Assembly (NCBI GenBank): GCA_963761655.1
Contig: CAVXHI010000002.1
Span: 310,001-374,000 of the forward strand
Source of the DNA: RYN-122 sp963761655
Lineage (GTDB): Bacteria > Actinomycetota > Actinomycetes > Mycobacteriales > SCTD01
Length of the DNA: 64,000 nt
Direction: 5' to 3'
Shown: positions 53,493 through 63,812 of the stretch, one piece after another
Layout: every line of letters starts with the position of its first letter
Position numbering within the stretch: the stretch's first letter is position 1
Translations under genes and position numbers: made by a program
The notes under the pieces: model-generated
Database searches by the model: none
Told to the model about the DNA's origin: nothing
Seen by the model: the letters and a program-made list of their open reading frames with translations, nothing else

Positions 53493-55288
53493 TCAGCCCT
53501 GGCGGAGCAGGTCGTGCTCTCCGAGGGCGCTCGGCAGGACGCAGCCCGAGCAGCTCCTCGCGAGGCATCTGCGCGTCCTCGCCCAGCACCGACGCCAGCG
53601 CCTCGAGGCAGGTCGTGCCGGCGGCGAGCAGCGCGGTGCGGCTCAGGCGGGAGGCCGCCCGGTCGGGGTCGGCGGCCGGCTCGCCGGACAGGAAGGGACC
53701 GAGGTCGAGCGGCGCTGGTGTCGTGGGCGGGCGCCTCGCGCAGGCATGCGGCCATCAGCCAGCGTGACCCCCGGGGACCGCCCGGGACGGCGCTCATCAG
53801 CTCGGCGACCTGCAGGCGCCGGACGTCGGCCTGCTCGTGCGGCTCGACGTGGACGAGGAACTGCGAGAAGGCGCAGACGAACGCCTCGAGCAGGTCGGGG
53901 CCCTCGACGTCGTCCTCGAGCAGCTGGGCCAGCAGGTCGAGGACGGCGTCGCGGTCGCGTCCCTCGGCCAGGACGTGCGCCGACCGCCTGCGCCGCGGCC
54001 GTGACGGGCGTCGCCGAGCCAGGCGCCCGGTCCGACGCCGCCCCGCGACCGGACGTACCTCGCGAGGGTGAGGCCCGCCGCGAGCGCCGGGGCGGGATCG
54101 GCCTCGGGGTCCTCGGCGTAGCGGCGGACGACTGCTCGAGCGGCTCGGCCAGCCGGCTGCTGCCGCGCCCAGCGACCTCGAGCGCGCTGACCGCCGAGCA
54201 GGGAGGCGCGTGCGGCCGAGCCAGGCGTGCCCCGGCGCGCCCTCGGCCCGGACACGCTCCGGCCAGGCCCGGCACGACCGCCGTCCCCGGCGCCACCTGC
54301 CGGCCAGGGCGAGGTCGACCCACAGCCGGGCGAGCCGGGCGAGACCGGCGTCGTCGACCATCCCGAGCCGCTGCAGCACCTGCGAGCCCTCGAGGTCGGG
54401 GCCGAAGGCGGCGCGGGCGAGCCGCGCGACGACGCTGACCGCGGCCCGGAAGGTCTCGTCGCTGTCGCCGCCCGCCAGCAGGAGGTCGGTGGCGAGGGCG
54501 GGGTCGTCGCGTCCGGGGACGGCCGGGAGCACCGCGCTTCGGCAGCTCGGTCAGCAGCCGCAGCGCCTCGGTCTCGAACGGCCCGGTCTGCGTCGAGCAC
54601 CCGCTGGACGCCCGCGGACCCGGCCGCCTGCACGGCCGCGACGACGGCGAGCGCGAGCCGGCTGCCGAGCTCGACCTGGTAGTCCTCGGGCGCGTACTCG
54701 AGCGCGCGCACCAGGCGGGTCGTGGCCTGCTCCGCGGCGAGGTCGCCGCCGGTAGTGCGCGAGGACGGCGGAGGCGAGGGTCTGGGCGGGGGAGTGGTCG
54801 GCGGCGTGCTCGTGGGCGTCGTCGTGCAGCAGGATCTCGAGGTCGTCGGCGAGCCAGGGCGTGAGCTTGCCGCGCAGGGCGTCGACGAGGTCGGTGATCG
54901 GCAGCTGCAGCTCGGCGGCGAGGCGCTCGCAGTCGACCGGCTGCGCCCAGAACCCGGCCTCGGGCTCGGCGTCGACGACGCCGAGCAGCACCATGCGGCC
55001 GTCGTCGCCGGGCTGGCCGGGCAGGGCGGCGACGAAGGGGGCGAGCGGGAGCTGCCAGGACAGCGACTGGCCGTCGGACAGGACCCGCACGGTGACGCTG
55101 CCGGACCCGAGGCCGTCGCCGTGGACGTCGACCCGGGCGTCGGGGGCGTGCAGCCGGTCGGCCGCCCCGACGGGCAGGAACGTGTAGAGCAGCACGGCGG
55201 GCTCGAGGGTGTCGGCGGCGTGAGCGTGCAGGACCGCGCCGGCGGCGCAGGCGTAGACGGGAGGGCGGTGCTGCTCGGGAGTGCTCAC
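53493..55288 (-). pseudogene. Large uncharacterised protein with multiple frameshifts
   Basis: It starts at the GTG at 55286-55288 (VSTPEQHRPPVYACAAGAV) and, reassembled over frames, ends with CVLPSALGEHDLLRQG at 53493. Length is about 595 residues. The first 170 residues are intact (SVTVRVLSDGQSLSWQLPLAPFVAALPG, ELQLPITDLVDALRGKL). Helical segments then alternate frames: MRALEYAPEDYQVELGSRLAL, TFRAAVSVVARLARAAFGPD, LAAGLTLARYVRSRGGVG, RDAVLDLLAQLLEDDVEG and FCAFSQFLVHVEPH-like. Breaks lie near 54755, 54555, 54290, 54000, 53730 and 53535. No family is recognised. It is the second gene of a three-gene unit. Confidence 0.6.
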
Positions 55289-55323
55289 CCGTCCATCTTC
55301 GCGGACGCGGTCGTGGCCGGGCC

Positions 55324-55695
55324 TCACCACAGGGCCTCCTGCCCGCTGGCCCGCGGCATCCTGAGCTCGAGGTCGTCGGGTCCGGCCCGCAGGACCGTGC
55401 GGACGACGTCCAGGACCGCGGCGGCAGCCTGACCGGCGACCTCGCGGTGGTCGTCCTCGGCGAGGAGCACGAGGTGCCAGGTCCCGGCGCCGCCGGTCCA
55501 GCCCCGACGCCCCAGACCGACCACCCGCTGGCTGTGCAGGCTCAGCAGCAGCCGGTCGGGGGTGAGCCAGGTGAGGCTGATGCCGGTGTCGGGGAGGAGG
55601 AGCTCCAGCACGCCGTCCGCCGCGAGGGCGCCCGCCCGGTCGGCCAGCAGGTGCAGCAGCGCGGACCAGCGGTCGGCGAGCAGGTCGGTCGTCAT
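55324..55695 (-). CDS. Small protein, possible T3SS/YbjN-type chaperone fold
   Basis: 123 residues from the ATG at 55693-55695 (MTTDLLADRWSALLHLLADRAGAL). The alternation of strands (GVLELLLPDTGISLTWLTPDRLLLSLHSQ, WHLVLLAEDD) and a final helix (VAGQAAAAVLDVVRTVLR) resembles YbjN/CesT-like 'TY-Chap' domains common in actinomycetes. That is a fold guess, not a recognised homology. The next gene on the strand starts 35 bp after its stop, so it probably heads the three-gene operon. Confidence 0.5.
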   Translation of the reverse strand: MTTDLLADRWSALLHLLADRAGALAADGVLELLLPDTGISLTWLTPDRLLLSLHSQRVVGLGRRGWTGGAGTWHLVLLAEDDHREVAGQAAAAVLDVVRTVLRAGPDDLELRMPRASGQEALW

Positions 55696-55815
55696 GGGCC
55701 GGACCGTCCGGACGGGCGCCGACAGGTCCGGTGGCTCCGTCCACAGACGACCCCCGCGTCCACAACCTCGTCCACCGGTCTGGGCCGTCCGGTCGTCGCC
55801 ACGCAGCCTCGGGCC

Positions 55816-56781
55816 ATGACCCGTACCGCTCCTGCCGCCCGCCTGTCCGGTCCCGGCGAGCTCGCCGCCGCCCTGCCCCTGCTGTGCGGCTTCGTCCCGC
55901 ACGAGAGCGTCGTGGTCGTCTGCGTCGACCGCGCGGGCCGCCTGGGGCTGACGATGCGGATCGACCTGCCGCCGGACGCGCAACAGCGGGCGGTCGCCGC
56001 GGACCTGGCCGCCCGGGTCCGTCAGGCGGACAGCCGCCGCGCGTGGGTGGTCGTCCTCAGCGAGCAGCCGGACCGGCCGCAGGAGGCGCTCGTGCTCGCG
56101 CTCCGGGACGAGGTCGACGTCGTGGACGCGCTCCTGGTGCGGTCCGGCCGCTGGAGGTCCTACCTCTGCGACGACCCGACCTGCTGTCCCCCTACCGGCA
56201 CACCGGTGCCGCGGACGAGCCGGGCCCTGCGGCAGGTGGAGGCCGCGTCGGTGTTCCGCGGCCGGGCCGTGCTCCCGTCGCGGGAGGACCTGGTGGCCTC
56301 GGTGGGGCCGCCCCCGGAGGAGTCACGAGTCCGCTTCGCCGCAGCCACAGCCGCCCTGGCACGCGAGCACCGGGACCTGGGAGGTGCCTCGGTGCGGTCC
56401 CGGCAGCGCAGCGACCTCCAGGCCGCGCTGGACGAGCACCCGGTGGACGGCGCGTCCCTCGCACTGGCCCTGCACGACGTCCGGCTCCGGGACGAGCTGC
56501 TCGCCTGGTCCCTAACCCGCGAGGACGAGGTGCTGTCGCTCCTGCTGTTCCTCGCCCGGACGACGCCGCCCCCGCACGACGCCCCGGTCTGCGCGGCCCT
56601 GGCCTGGGTCGCCTACGCGCGTGGCGACGGCGCTCTGGCGTCCGTCGCCCTCGGCCGTGCTCTGGCCACCGACCCGGCCCACGGACTGGCGAGGTTGCTC
56701 CGCCAGGCCCTCGACGGTCAGGTGTCGCCTCGCGAGCTGCGGGCAGCGGCGTCCCTCGCCGCCGAGGACCTGCGCGGATGA
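55816..56781 (+). CDS. DUF4192 family protein
   Basis: 321 residues. The DUF4192 signature is near the N-terminus (PGELAAALPLLCGFVPHESVVVVCVDRAGRLGLTMRIDL), followed by RWRSYLCDDPTCCPPTGTP and the tandem-repeat-like helical C-terminus (CAALAWVAYARGDGALASVALGRALATDPAHGLARLL). A soluble actinomycete protein whose biochemical role is unknown. Divergent from the small-protein operon. Confidence 0.9.
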   Translation: MTRTAPAARLSGPGELAAALPLLCGFVPHESVVVVCVDRAGRLGLTMRIDLPPDAQQRAVAADLAARVRQADSRRAWVVVLSEQPDRPQEALVLALRDEVDVVDALLVRSGRWRSYLCDDPTCCPPTGTPVPRTSRALRQVEAASVFRGRAVLPSREDLVASVGPPPEESRVRFAAATAALAREHRDLGGASVRSRQRSDLQAALDEHPVDGASLALALHDVRLRDELLAWSLTREDEVLSLLLFLARTTPPPHDAPVCAALAWVAYARGDGALASVALGRALATDPAHGLARLLRQALDGQVSPRELRAAASLAAEDLRG

Positions 56782-56784
56782 GGG

Positions 56785-56916
56785 CTAGCGGCCCTTGTTC
56801 TTGCTGGTCACCTGGCGCAGCAGCTGCTTGGCCTTCGCCTGGTTCTCCGGCTTCTGCGCCTGCTCCAGCACCTTCTTCGCGACGCCTGCCTTCAACAGTC
56901 CGCTCAGCAGTCCCAT
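56785..56916 (-). CDS. Small basic protein (43 residues)
   Basis: MGLLSGLLKAGVAKKVLEQA is followed by a Lys/Gln-rich tail ending TSKNKGR. A strong ribosome site (GAGGAG, 6 bp before the ATG at 56914-56916) and sensible composition support a real small gene. The N-terminal half can form an amphipathic helix. Function is unknown. It is convergent with the DUF4192 gene, 3 bp apart. Confidence 0.6.
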   Translation of the reverse strand: MGLLSGLLKAGVAKKVLEQAQKPENQAKAKQLLRQVTSKNKGR

Positions 56917-57014
56917 GTCGATCTCCTCGTGGTGCGTCGTGCCCGGGCGTGCGGTGTCACGGAGCGCCCTACCCTCACCGGCACCGGACGCACCGGCGAC
57001 CGAGGGGGCGCGAC

Positions 57015-57665
57015 GTGGACCTCGCCGCGGCCCGGGCGCTCGTGCTGGCCCGGACCCGGCTGCAGCGTGCCGGCCGTGCCGGAGCTGCTGCTGCACCTCG
57101 CCGACGCGATGGACCCGCTGTGGGAGGACCTGCAGCGCGAGCTCGACGCCGGAGAGCTGCCTCCGCCCTTCTGGGCCTTCGCCTGGCTCGGCGGCCAGGC
57201 GCTCGCCCGGCACCTGCTCGACCGCCCCGACGAGGTCGCCGGCCGGACCGTCCTCGACCTCGCGACGGGCTCGGGCCTGTGCGCCCTCGCGGCGGCGCGG
57301 GCCGGAGCGGCCTCGGTCCGCGGCGGTCGACGTCGACCCCGTGTGCGCGGCCGCGGTGGCCCTCAACGCGGAGGCGAACGGGCTCCGCGTCGACTTCGAC
57401 GGCCGCGACCTGCTCGACGAGCCGCCGCCCGCAGGTCGACGTCGTGCTGGCCGGGGACGTGTTCTACGACGCCCAGATGAGCGCCCGGGTGCTGCCCTGG
57501 CTGCAGGCCGCGGCGCGGCGCGGCAGCCGCGTCCTGCTCGGCGACCCGGTCCGGCACTACCTGCCGCAGTCCGGCCTGGTGCTGCTGTCCGAGCACGACG
57601 TCCCCACCACCCGCGACCTCGAGGGCGTCGAGCTCAAGCGCGTGCGGGTGCTGACCCTCGGGTAG
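57015..57665 (+). pseudogene. SAM-dependent methyltransferase (L11-type/EEF2KMT-like), three frameshifts
   Basis: Reassembled, about 215 residues: VDLAAARALVLARTRLQ (GTG 57015), then PELLLHLADAMDPLWEDLQ and ELPPPFWAFAWLGGQALARHLLD. The SAM motif I is TVLDLATGSGLCALAAARAGA, followed by VDVDPVCAAAVALNAEANGL, DVVLAGDVFYDAQMSARVLPWL and GDPVRHYLPQSGLV. Breaks lie near 57075, 57318 and 57435; the third returns to the original frame, which then runs to the true stop. The fold is that of protein-lysine or small-molecule N-methylases. Confidence 0.75.
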
Positions 57666-57712
57666 CCGGTCCGGCATGGAGCACCTACGAGGAGTTCGAG
57701 GAAGCGGTCAAC

Positions 57713-58000
57713 ATGGCGCCCAAGGAGCTCGAGGACTGGCTCGAGACCGAGGAGTCCCAGGCGGTCGGGCAGAAGAGCGGCGAGGGCGCGGAGTCGGTGG
57801 GTCACGAGTCCGGGCGGCGCATCGTGGCGCTGCTGCGCACCAGGAAGGCCGACCTGACCGACGACGACGACGACCACATGGGCAAGGTCGTGTCCTACGT
57901 CCACCGGCACCTGGCGCAGCGGCCGACCAAGGAGGACGTCGAGACCAGCCGCTGGCGCTACAGCCTCATGAACTGGGGCCACGACCCGCTCAAGGACTGA
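57713..58000 (+). CDS. DUF3140 family protein
   Basis: At least 95 residues: MAPKELEDWLETEESQAVGQ, then GHESGRRIVALLRTRKADLTDDD, HMGKVVSYVHRHLAQRP and the end WRYSLMNWGHDP, a clear DUF3140 pattern. Relatives begin about 12 residues earlier with a (D/E)EF..VNM segment, which is visible in the same frame (STYEEFEEAVNM from about 57677). The only nearby ATG for it (57676) is one base out of frame, so the annotated start is provisional and another single-base error is possible. It may bind DNA or modulate hypervirulence-type genes; this is not established. Confidence 0.8.
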   Translation: MAPKELEDWLETEESQAVGQKSGEGAESVGHESGRRIVALLRTRKADLTDDDDDHMGKVVSYVHRHLAQRPTKEDVETSRWRYSLMNWGHDPLKD

Positions 58001-58412
58001 GGTCCTTGACCAGGTGCACGCCGGCAGCGCCGTCCACCGGGTAGTCCTCGACGCGGGCGCACTCGACGTAGCCGCGCCGGGCGTAGAAAGCCGGCGCCTG
58101 GAAGCTGAACGAGGACACGAAGACCCGCGTGCAGCCCCGCCGGCGCAACTCCTGCTCGGCCTCGGCCAGCAGCCGTCCGCCCCACCCGGCGCGCCGGCTG
58201 TCCTCGCGGACCCACACCAGGCTCAGCCCGGCCACGGGTCCCCAGGTCCAGCCCGACAGGCCGGCCACCAGCCCGGCGTCGTCGTCGACGCGCACGCTGA
58301 ACTCGGCCTGCTCGTGCGCCGTCGCCGCGAGGTTGTGCGCGGTCAGCCCGGCGGATAGCGCGGCCTCGAGCGGCTCGTCCTTGCCGCCGACCCGGACCAC
58401 GGGCCCGGTCAC
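57990..58412 (-). CDS. GNAT family acetyltransferase
   Basis: 140 residues from the GTG at 58410-58412. The GNAT core is strands plus SLVWVREDSRRAGWGGRLLAEAEQELRRRGCTRVFVSS (acetyl-CoA loop RRAGWGG), then PAFYARRGYVECARVEDYPV. It acetylates an unknown amine. Its start overlaps the hrpA stop by 4 bases (coupled). Its end overlaps the convergent DUF3140 gene by 11 bp. Confidence 0.88.
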   Translation of the reverse strand: MTGPVVRVGGKDEPLEAALSAGLTAHNLAATAHEQAEFSVRVDDDAGLVAGLSGWTWGPVAGLSLVWVREDSRRAGWGGRLLAEAEQELRRRGCTRVFVSSFSFQAPAFYARRGYVECARVEDYPVDGAAGVHLVKDLSP

Positions 58413-61400
58413 GGCAGGAGCCCGTCGAGAGCCTTGAGGATCCGGGTCTCGCTGACCGGGTGCGCCGTCCGCAGGCCCTGCCCGAAGTGCTGCACCCGCA
58501 GCTCCTCGACCATCCAGCGCACCGCTCCGACGTCCGGGTCGGTGCGCCGCTCCACCGGCAGCTTCGCCAGCAGGGCCCGCCGGTCCTGCTCGAGCTGCTG
58601 CACCTCGAGCATCCGCAGCCGGTCGCGGTGCGGGTCCTGCGGGAGCTTCTCGAGCCGCCGGACGACCGCCGTCAGGTAGCGCCGGAGGTCGGGCAGCCGG
58701 CGCAGCCCGGTCTCGGCGACGAAGCCGGCGTGGACGAGCGCGGTCAGCTGCGGCGCGGACGTCGTCGAGCGCCGGCTCGAGGGCCTTCTGCCCGCGCAGC
58801 CCCGCCAGCGCGGCCTCGGCGTCGGAGGCCGCGGCGAGCACCCGCTCGGTCACCGTCACGACCTCGAGCAGGACGTCGAACAGGCCGGCGCGGACGTGGT
58901 CGCGCAGGGCGGCGAAGGCGGCCTCGTCCCAGACCGGGCCGCCGCCCGAGGCGATCAGCGTGTCGACCGCGCACGCCGTGCAGTCCTCGAGCAGGGCCGG
59001 TACGCCGCCGTGCGGGTTCGCGCGAGGGTCAGCTTCTGCGCGTTGGTCAGCCGCCCGACGACCGCCTTCGTCTGCGACGGCACGTTCAGCAGCAGCAGCC
59101 GCCGGGTCCCGGCCTGCATGCGAGCGGGTCTGCGCGGCGGCGTCCGGGCAGCACCTTCACCCCGACGGAGTCGCCCTCGTCGACGAGGGACGGGTAGCCG
59201 CGGACGGGTCCGCCCTCGAAGGTGCGCGGCAGTGTCCCGAGGCCCCAGTCGCGCAGCCCGGACCGCTCCAGCGACCCGGCCGCCTGCGACAGGGTCGCTG
59301 TCAGGCGGGGGGCGAGCCGGCGTCGGAGGTCGGCGAGGTCCTGCCCCTCGGCGACCTGCCTGCCGTCGGCGTCCAGCACCCGGTAGGTCGGCCTGAGGTG
59401 CGCCGGGACCTTGCTGAGGTCCCAGTCGTCGGGCCCGATGAGCACGCCGGTCCGGCGCCGGAGGTCGGCGGCGAGGGCCTCTCGGACGGGCGTCACGTAG
59501 GGCTCGGCCGACGCGAGGAACGCCTGGGCGAAGTTCGGCGCCGGCACGACCTGCTTGCGGAGAGCCTTCGGCAGGCTCTTGATCAGGGCGACGACGAGCT
59601 CCTCGCGCAGCCCCGGGACCTGCCACTCCGGCGCGGTCGGGTCGACCTGGTTGAGCGACTCCAGCGGCACCTCGACCGTGACGCCGTCGGCCGGGGCTCC
59701 CGGCTCGAACCGGTAGTCGAGCTGCAGGCGCACCGGCCCCTGCACGAAGGCGTCCGGGTAGTCCTCCGGCGCGACCGGCTTCTGCACGAGCAGCTCGCGG
59801 GTGAAGTCGAGCAGCTGCGGGACCGACCGCCTGGTCTGCTTCCACCAGGCGTCGAAGTGCCGGCCGGACACGACGTCGGCGGGGATGCGGGCGTCGTAGA
59901 AGTCGAACAGGACCTCGTCGTCGACCACGACGTCGGTCCGGCGGGCCCGCTCGGTGAGCTCCTCGACCTCGTCCAGCAGGGCGCGGTTGTGGGCGAAGAA
60001 GGCGTGGTGGGTGTCCCAGGCGTCGCCGGATGCGGGCGCCCTCGACGAGGGCGTGGCGCAGGAACAGGTCGCGCGACACCTCGGGGTCGATCCGGCCGTA
60101 GGCGACCTTGCGCCTGGCGACGATCGGGGACGCCGTAGAGCGTGACCTTCTCCCAGGCCATGACCGCGGCCGCGTTCTTCTCCCAGTGCGGCTCGCTGTA
60201 GGAGCGCTTCACGAGGTGCTCGGCCAGGGGCTCGATCCACTCCGGCGAGATCCGGGCGGCGGTGCGGCCCCACAGGCGCGAGGTCTCGACCAGCTCCGCG
60301 GCGACGACCCACCGCGGGGGCTTGCGCGACAGGGCGCTGCCCGGGAAGACGGCGAACCGGGCCGAGCGCGCCCCGGTGTACTCGTTCTTCGCCTCGTCCT
60401 TGAGCCCGATGTGCGACAGCAGCCCGGCGAGCAGCGACTGGTGCAGCCGGGTCTGGTCGGCCGGCGCCTCGTTCGGCTCGATCCCGAGGTCACGCGCGAC
60501 GCGGAGCAGCTGCCCGTGCAGGTCCTGCCACTCGCGCACCCGCAGGTAGTGCAGGAACTCGGCCTTGCACATCCGCCGGAACTGGTTGCCCGACAGCTCC
60601 TGGCGCTGCTCGGACAGGTAGCGCCAGAGGTTCAGGTAACCGGCGAAGTCGGAGGCCTCGTCCTTGAACCTGGCGTGCAGCTGCTGCGCCTGGGCCTGCT
60701 TGTCGACCGGCCGCTCCCGCGGGTCCTGGATCGACAGCGCCGCCGCGATCACCATGACCTCGCTGACGCAGCCGTTCTTGTCGGCCTCGAGCACCATGCG
60801 GCCCAGGCGCGGGTCGACCGGGAGGGCCGCCAGCCGCCGTCCGACGGGGGTCAGCTCCCCGGAGGTGTCGAGGGCGCCGAGCTCGTGCAGCAGGTCGACG
60901 CCGTCCTTGATCTGCCGGCGGTCGGGCGGGTCGACGAACGGGAACTCCGCGACCTCGCCGAGCCCGAGGGAGGCCATCTGCAGGATGACGCTGGCGAGGT
61001 TGGTCCGCTGGATCTCGGGGTCGGTGAACTCCGGCCGCGCGAGGAAGTCCTCCTCGGAGTACAGCCGGATGCAGATGCCGTCGGCGACGCGCCCGCACCG
61101 GCCCTTGCGCTGGTCCGCGCTCGCGCGGGAGACCGGCTCGATGGGCAGCCGCTGCACCTTGGTCTTGAGCGAGTACCGGCTGATCCGCGCCGTGCCGGGG
61201 TCGACGACGTAGCGGATGCCCGGGACGGTCAGCGACGTCTCGGCGACGTTGGTGGCGAGCACGACCCGCCGCTCGCTGTGCGCCTCGAACACGCGGTGCT
61301 GCTCGGCGGACGACAGCCGGGCGTAGAGCGGGACGACGTCGGTGCCGGGCCGGACCGTGCGCTGCAGGGCGTCGGCGGTGTCGCGGATCTCGCGCTCACC

Positions 61401-62591
61401 GGACAGGAACACGAGGACGTCGCCGTCGCCCGCCTCCTGCAGCTCGTCGACCGCGTCGCAGACCGCCTGCACGGGGTCGCGGGCGGTCGACGGCTCGGGC
61501 TCGCCCTCGTCGTCGACCGACGGCTCCTCGACGAGCGGCCGGTACCGGACCTCGACCGGGAAGGTCCGGCCGGTGACCTCGATGACGGGCGCCCCGCCGA
61601 AGTGCCGGGAGAACCGCTCGGTCTCGATGGTCGCTGAGGTGATGACGAGCTTGAGGTCGGGCCGGCGGGGGAGCAGCTGCGCGAGGTAGCCGAGCAGGAA
61701 GTCGATGTTGAGGGAACGCTCGTGCGCCTCGTCGACGATGATCGTGTCGTACGCGCGGAGCATCCGGTCGCGCTGCACCTCCGCGAGCAGGATGCCGTCG
61801 GTCATGAGGCGCACGAGGGTGCGGTCGCTCGAGGAGTCCTGGAAGCGGACCTTGTAGCCGACGGTCTGCCCCAGCGGGGTCCCGATCTCCTCGGCGATGC
61901 GCTCGGCGACCGTGCGGGCCGCGATCCGCCGGGGCTGGGTGTGCCCGACGAGCCCGCGGACACCTCTGCCCAGCTCGAGCATCATCTTGGGCAGCTGCGT
62001 GGTCTTGCCCGAACCGGTCTCGCCTGCGAGGACCACGACCTGGTTGTCGCGGACGGCCTCGAGGATGTCGTCGCGCCGGGCGCTGACAGGCAGGTCCGGG
62101 TAGCTGATCCGCGGGACGGCCGCTCGTCGGGCGTCGAGGCGGGCCTCGGCCCGGGCGACGTCGACCGCGAGCCGGGCCAGCGCGGGGCCGGGGTCGCTGC
62201 TCTTGCGCGCGGTGTCGAGCCGGCGCTGCAGGGTGTGCTCGTCGCGCAGGCTCACCCCGCCGAGGCGCTGGCGCAGCTCCGCGACCGACGGGACGGGCCC
62301 GGCCGGACTGGCCGCCCCGCGGTCGTCGGAGGGGCCGCGGTCCGAGCCCCCGCGACCCGCTGACGGTGCCCGGTCGCCTGCGGCGGGTCGGTGGGTGCGC
62401 GAGGGAGAGCCGTGCCCGCCCGCCGTCGCGCGCGCCCTCTCGGCACGGCGCGAGGCCTCGGGAGCCGGGTCGGCGAGCGGGTCCGTCGTCGCCCGCCCCG
62501 GCCCGAGGATGTCGGCGACCGAGGTGCGCAGGTCGCCGATCCGCGGCGCCCCGGCGGCCCCGCCGTCAGCAGGGGGAGGGGCAGGAGTCAT
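58409..62591 (-). CDS. hrpA: ATP-dependent RNA helicase HrpA, frameshifted in the C-terminal half
   Basis: It starts at the ATG at 62589-62591 with a charged, disordered region of about 100 residues. The DEAH helicase core is intact: GETGSGKTTQL (190-200), DEAH (287-290), SATIETERFS, FLSGEREI and RKGRCGRVADGICIRLYSEEDF. The HrpA-specific C-terminal region (DUF3418-type) is present but spread over frames: YGRIDPEVSRDLFLRHALVEG, THHAFFAHNRALLDEVE, RRLLLLNVPSQTKAVVGRL, DTLIASGGGPVWDEAAFAALR and the end VSETRILKALDGLLP. Breaks lie near 60130, 60035, 59140, 59020 and 58765. The total of about 1,390 residues is normal for HrpA, an RNA and ribosome-rescue helicase. Confidence 0.88.
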
Positions 62592-62676
62592 CGCCCTCCC
62601 AGAGTAGGCGTGCCGCGGGACCGCAGCGGGACGGGGCACCGGCCGCCCCGGGCGGGGAGCGCTCGTCCGGGAGCTG

Positions 62677-63132
62677 TCAGCGCAGCAGCAGCACCAGGGT
62701 CTCCGCGACGCAGACCGGCTTCGGCAGGCCCTCGCCCTCGACCACGATCTTGTTCTTCACCATGAACCCGAGCGCGTGGTCGGTGACCTCGACCGGGGTC
62801 GCCGTCGCCCGGATGCGCGTGCCGACGGGCAGCGGCTGCGGGTAGCGGACCTTGTCGCTGCCGTAGTTCAGCGCGCCGGAGAAGCCGTCGCGCGGCACGA
62901 GCCCCTCGGCCAGGACGGGCAGGAGCGACAGCGACAGGTAGCCGTGCGCGATCGTCCCGCCGAACGGCCCGGCCTTCGCCTTCTCGACGTCGACGTGGAT
63001 CCACTGGTGGTCGCCGGTGGCGTCGGCGAACGCGTCGACGCGCTCCTGGTCGACGAGCAGCCAGTCACCGGGCTCGCTCGCCTCCCCGAGGCGGCCGCGC
63101 AGGGTGGTGATGGCGTCGTCAGCAGTGGTCAT
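62677..63132 (-). CDS. MaoC-like dehydratase
   Basis: 151 residues. The hot-dog fold with the hydratase motif is FADATGDHQWIHVDVEKAKAGPFGGTIAHGYLSLSLLP (catalytic D and H in ATGDHQWIH), followed by NYGSDKVRYPQPLPVG. It hydrates enoyl-CoA or enoyl-ACP thioesters; the Rv0216/nodulation-type single-domain MaoC is the nearest form. No fatty-acid genes are adjacent. Confidence 0.92.
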   Translation of the reverse strand: MTTADDAITTLRGRLGEASEPGDWLLVDQERVDAFADATGDHQWIHVDVEKAKAGPFGGTIAHGYLSLSLLPVLAEGLVPRDGFSGALNYGSDKVRYPQPLPVGTRIRATATPVEVTDHALGFMVKNKIVVEGEGLPKPVCVAETLVLLLR

Positions 63133-63146
63133 GCACCAGTCCTACC

Positions 63147-63812
63147 TCAGGCTCCGGAGGACAGCCGCCAGCGGTAGAGCACGGCCGAGACCGCCGTCGC
63201 GAGGTTCAGGCTGCTCACCCCCGGCCGCATCGGCAGGGCCACCGCCCGCGCGGCCCGGGCCCGCAGCTGCGGTCCGACGCCGTCCCGCTCGCTGCCGACG
63301 ACGAGGACGGCGTCGTCGGGCAGGTCGACCTCGCGCAGGTCCTGGCCGTCGGCGTCGAGCACGAGCAGCGGGCCGGCGACGTCGTCGGGCACGACCGACA
63401 GGACCGGCAGGGCGAGGTGCAGCCCCGCGCTGCCCCGCACGCACGACGGCGTCCACGGGTCGAGGTCCCCGGTGACGGCGACGCCGGACGCACCCGCGGC
63501 CGCAGCCACCCGCACGACGGCGCCGACGTTGCCCGGGTGCCTGGGCGCGTCGAGCAGCACCAGCGGGGCCGCCCGGGTGGACAGCACCGACAGGTCGAGG
63601 TCGGGGCGCGACGCCGTCCCGGCGACCCCGGTCGGGTGGGTCACGGCCCCGAGGACGGCCCGGGCGAGCAGCTCCGCGGCGACGTCGGGGGCGAGGCGCT
63701 CCGCCAGCGCAGCGGCGTCGTCCAGCGCCCGGACGACGACGGACGTGACCAGGTCCGGCGCGAACCGCAGGGCGTGCTTGACCGCGTGGAAGCCGTCGAG
63801 GGGGACGGTCAT
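63147..63812 (-). CDS. TrmH/SpoU-family RNA methyltransferase
   Basis: 221 residues from the ATG at 63810-63812. The SPOUT motifs are LVLLDAPRHPGNVGAVVRVAAAAGASGVAV (motif 1), LVVGSERDGV (motif 2) and LPMRPGVSSLNLATAVSAVLYRWR (motif 3), the trefoil-knot SAM site. The N-terminal part is a helical target-recognition domain (MTVPLDGFHAVKHALRFAPD). It likely 2'-O-methylates rRNA or tRNA; the target cannot be told. The start overlaps the upstream gene's stop by 4 bases. Confidence 0.9.
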   Translation of the reverse strand: MTVPLDGFHAVKHALRFAPDLVTSVVVRALDDAAALAERLAPDVAAELLARAVLGAVTHPTGVAGTASRPDLDLSVLSTRAAPLVLLDAPRHPGNVGAVVRVAAAAGASGVAVTGDLDPWTPSCVRGSAGLHLALPVLSVVPDDVAGPLLVLDADGQDLREVDLPDDAVLVVGSERDGVGPQLRARAARAVALPMRPGVSSLNLATAVSAVLYRWRLSSGA

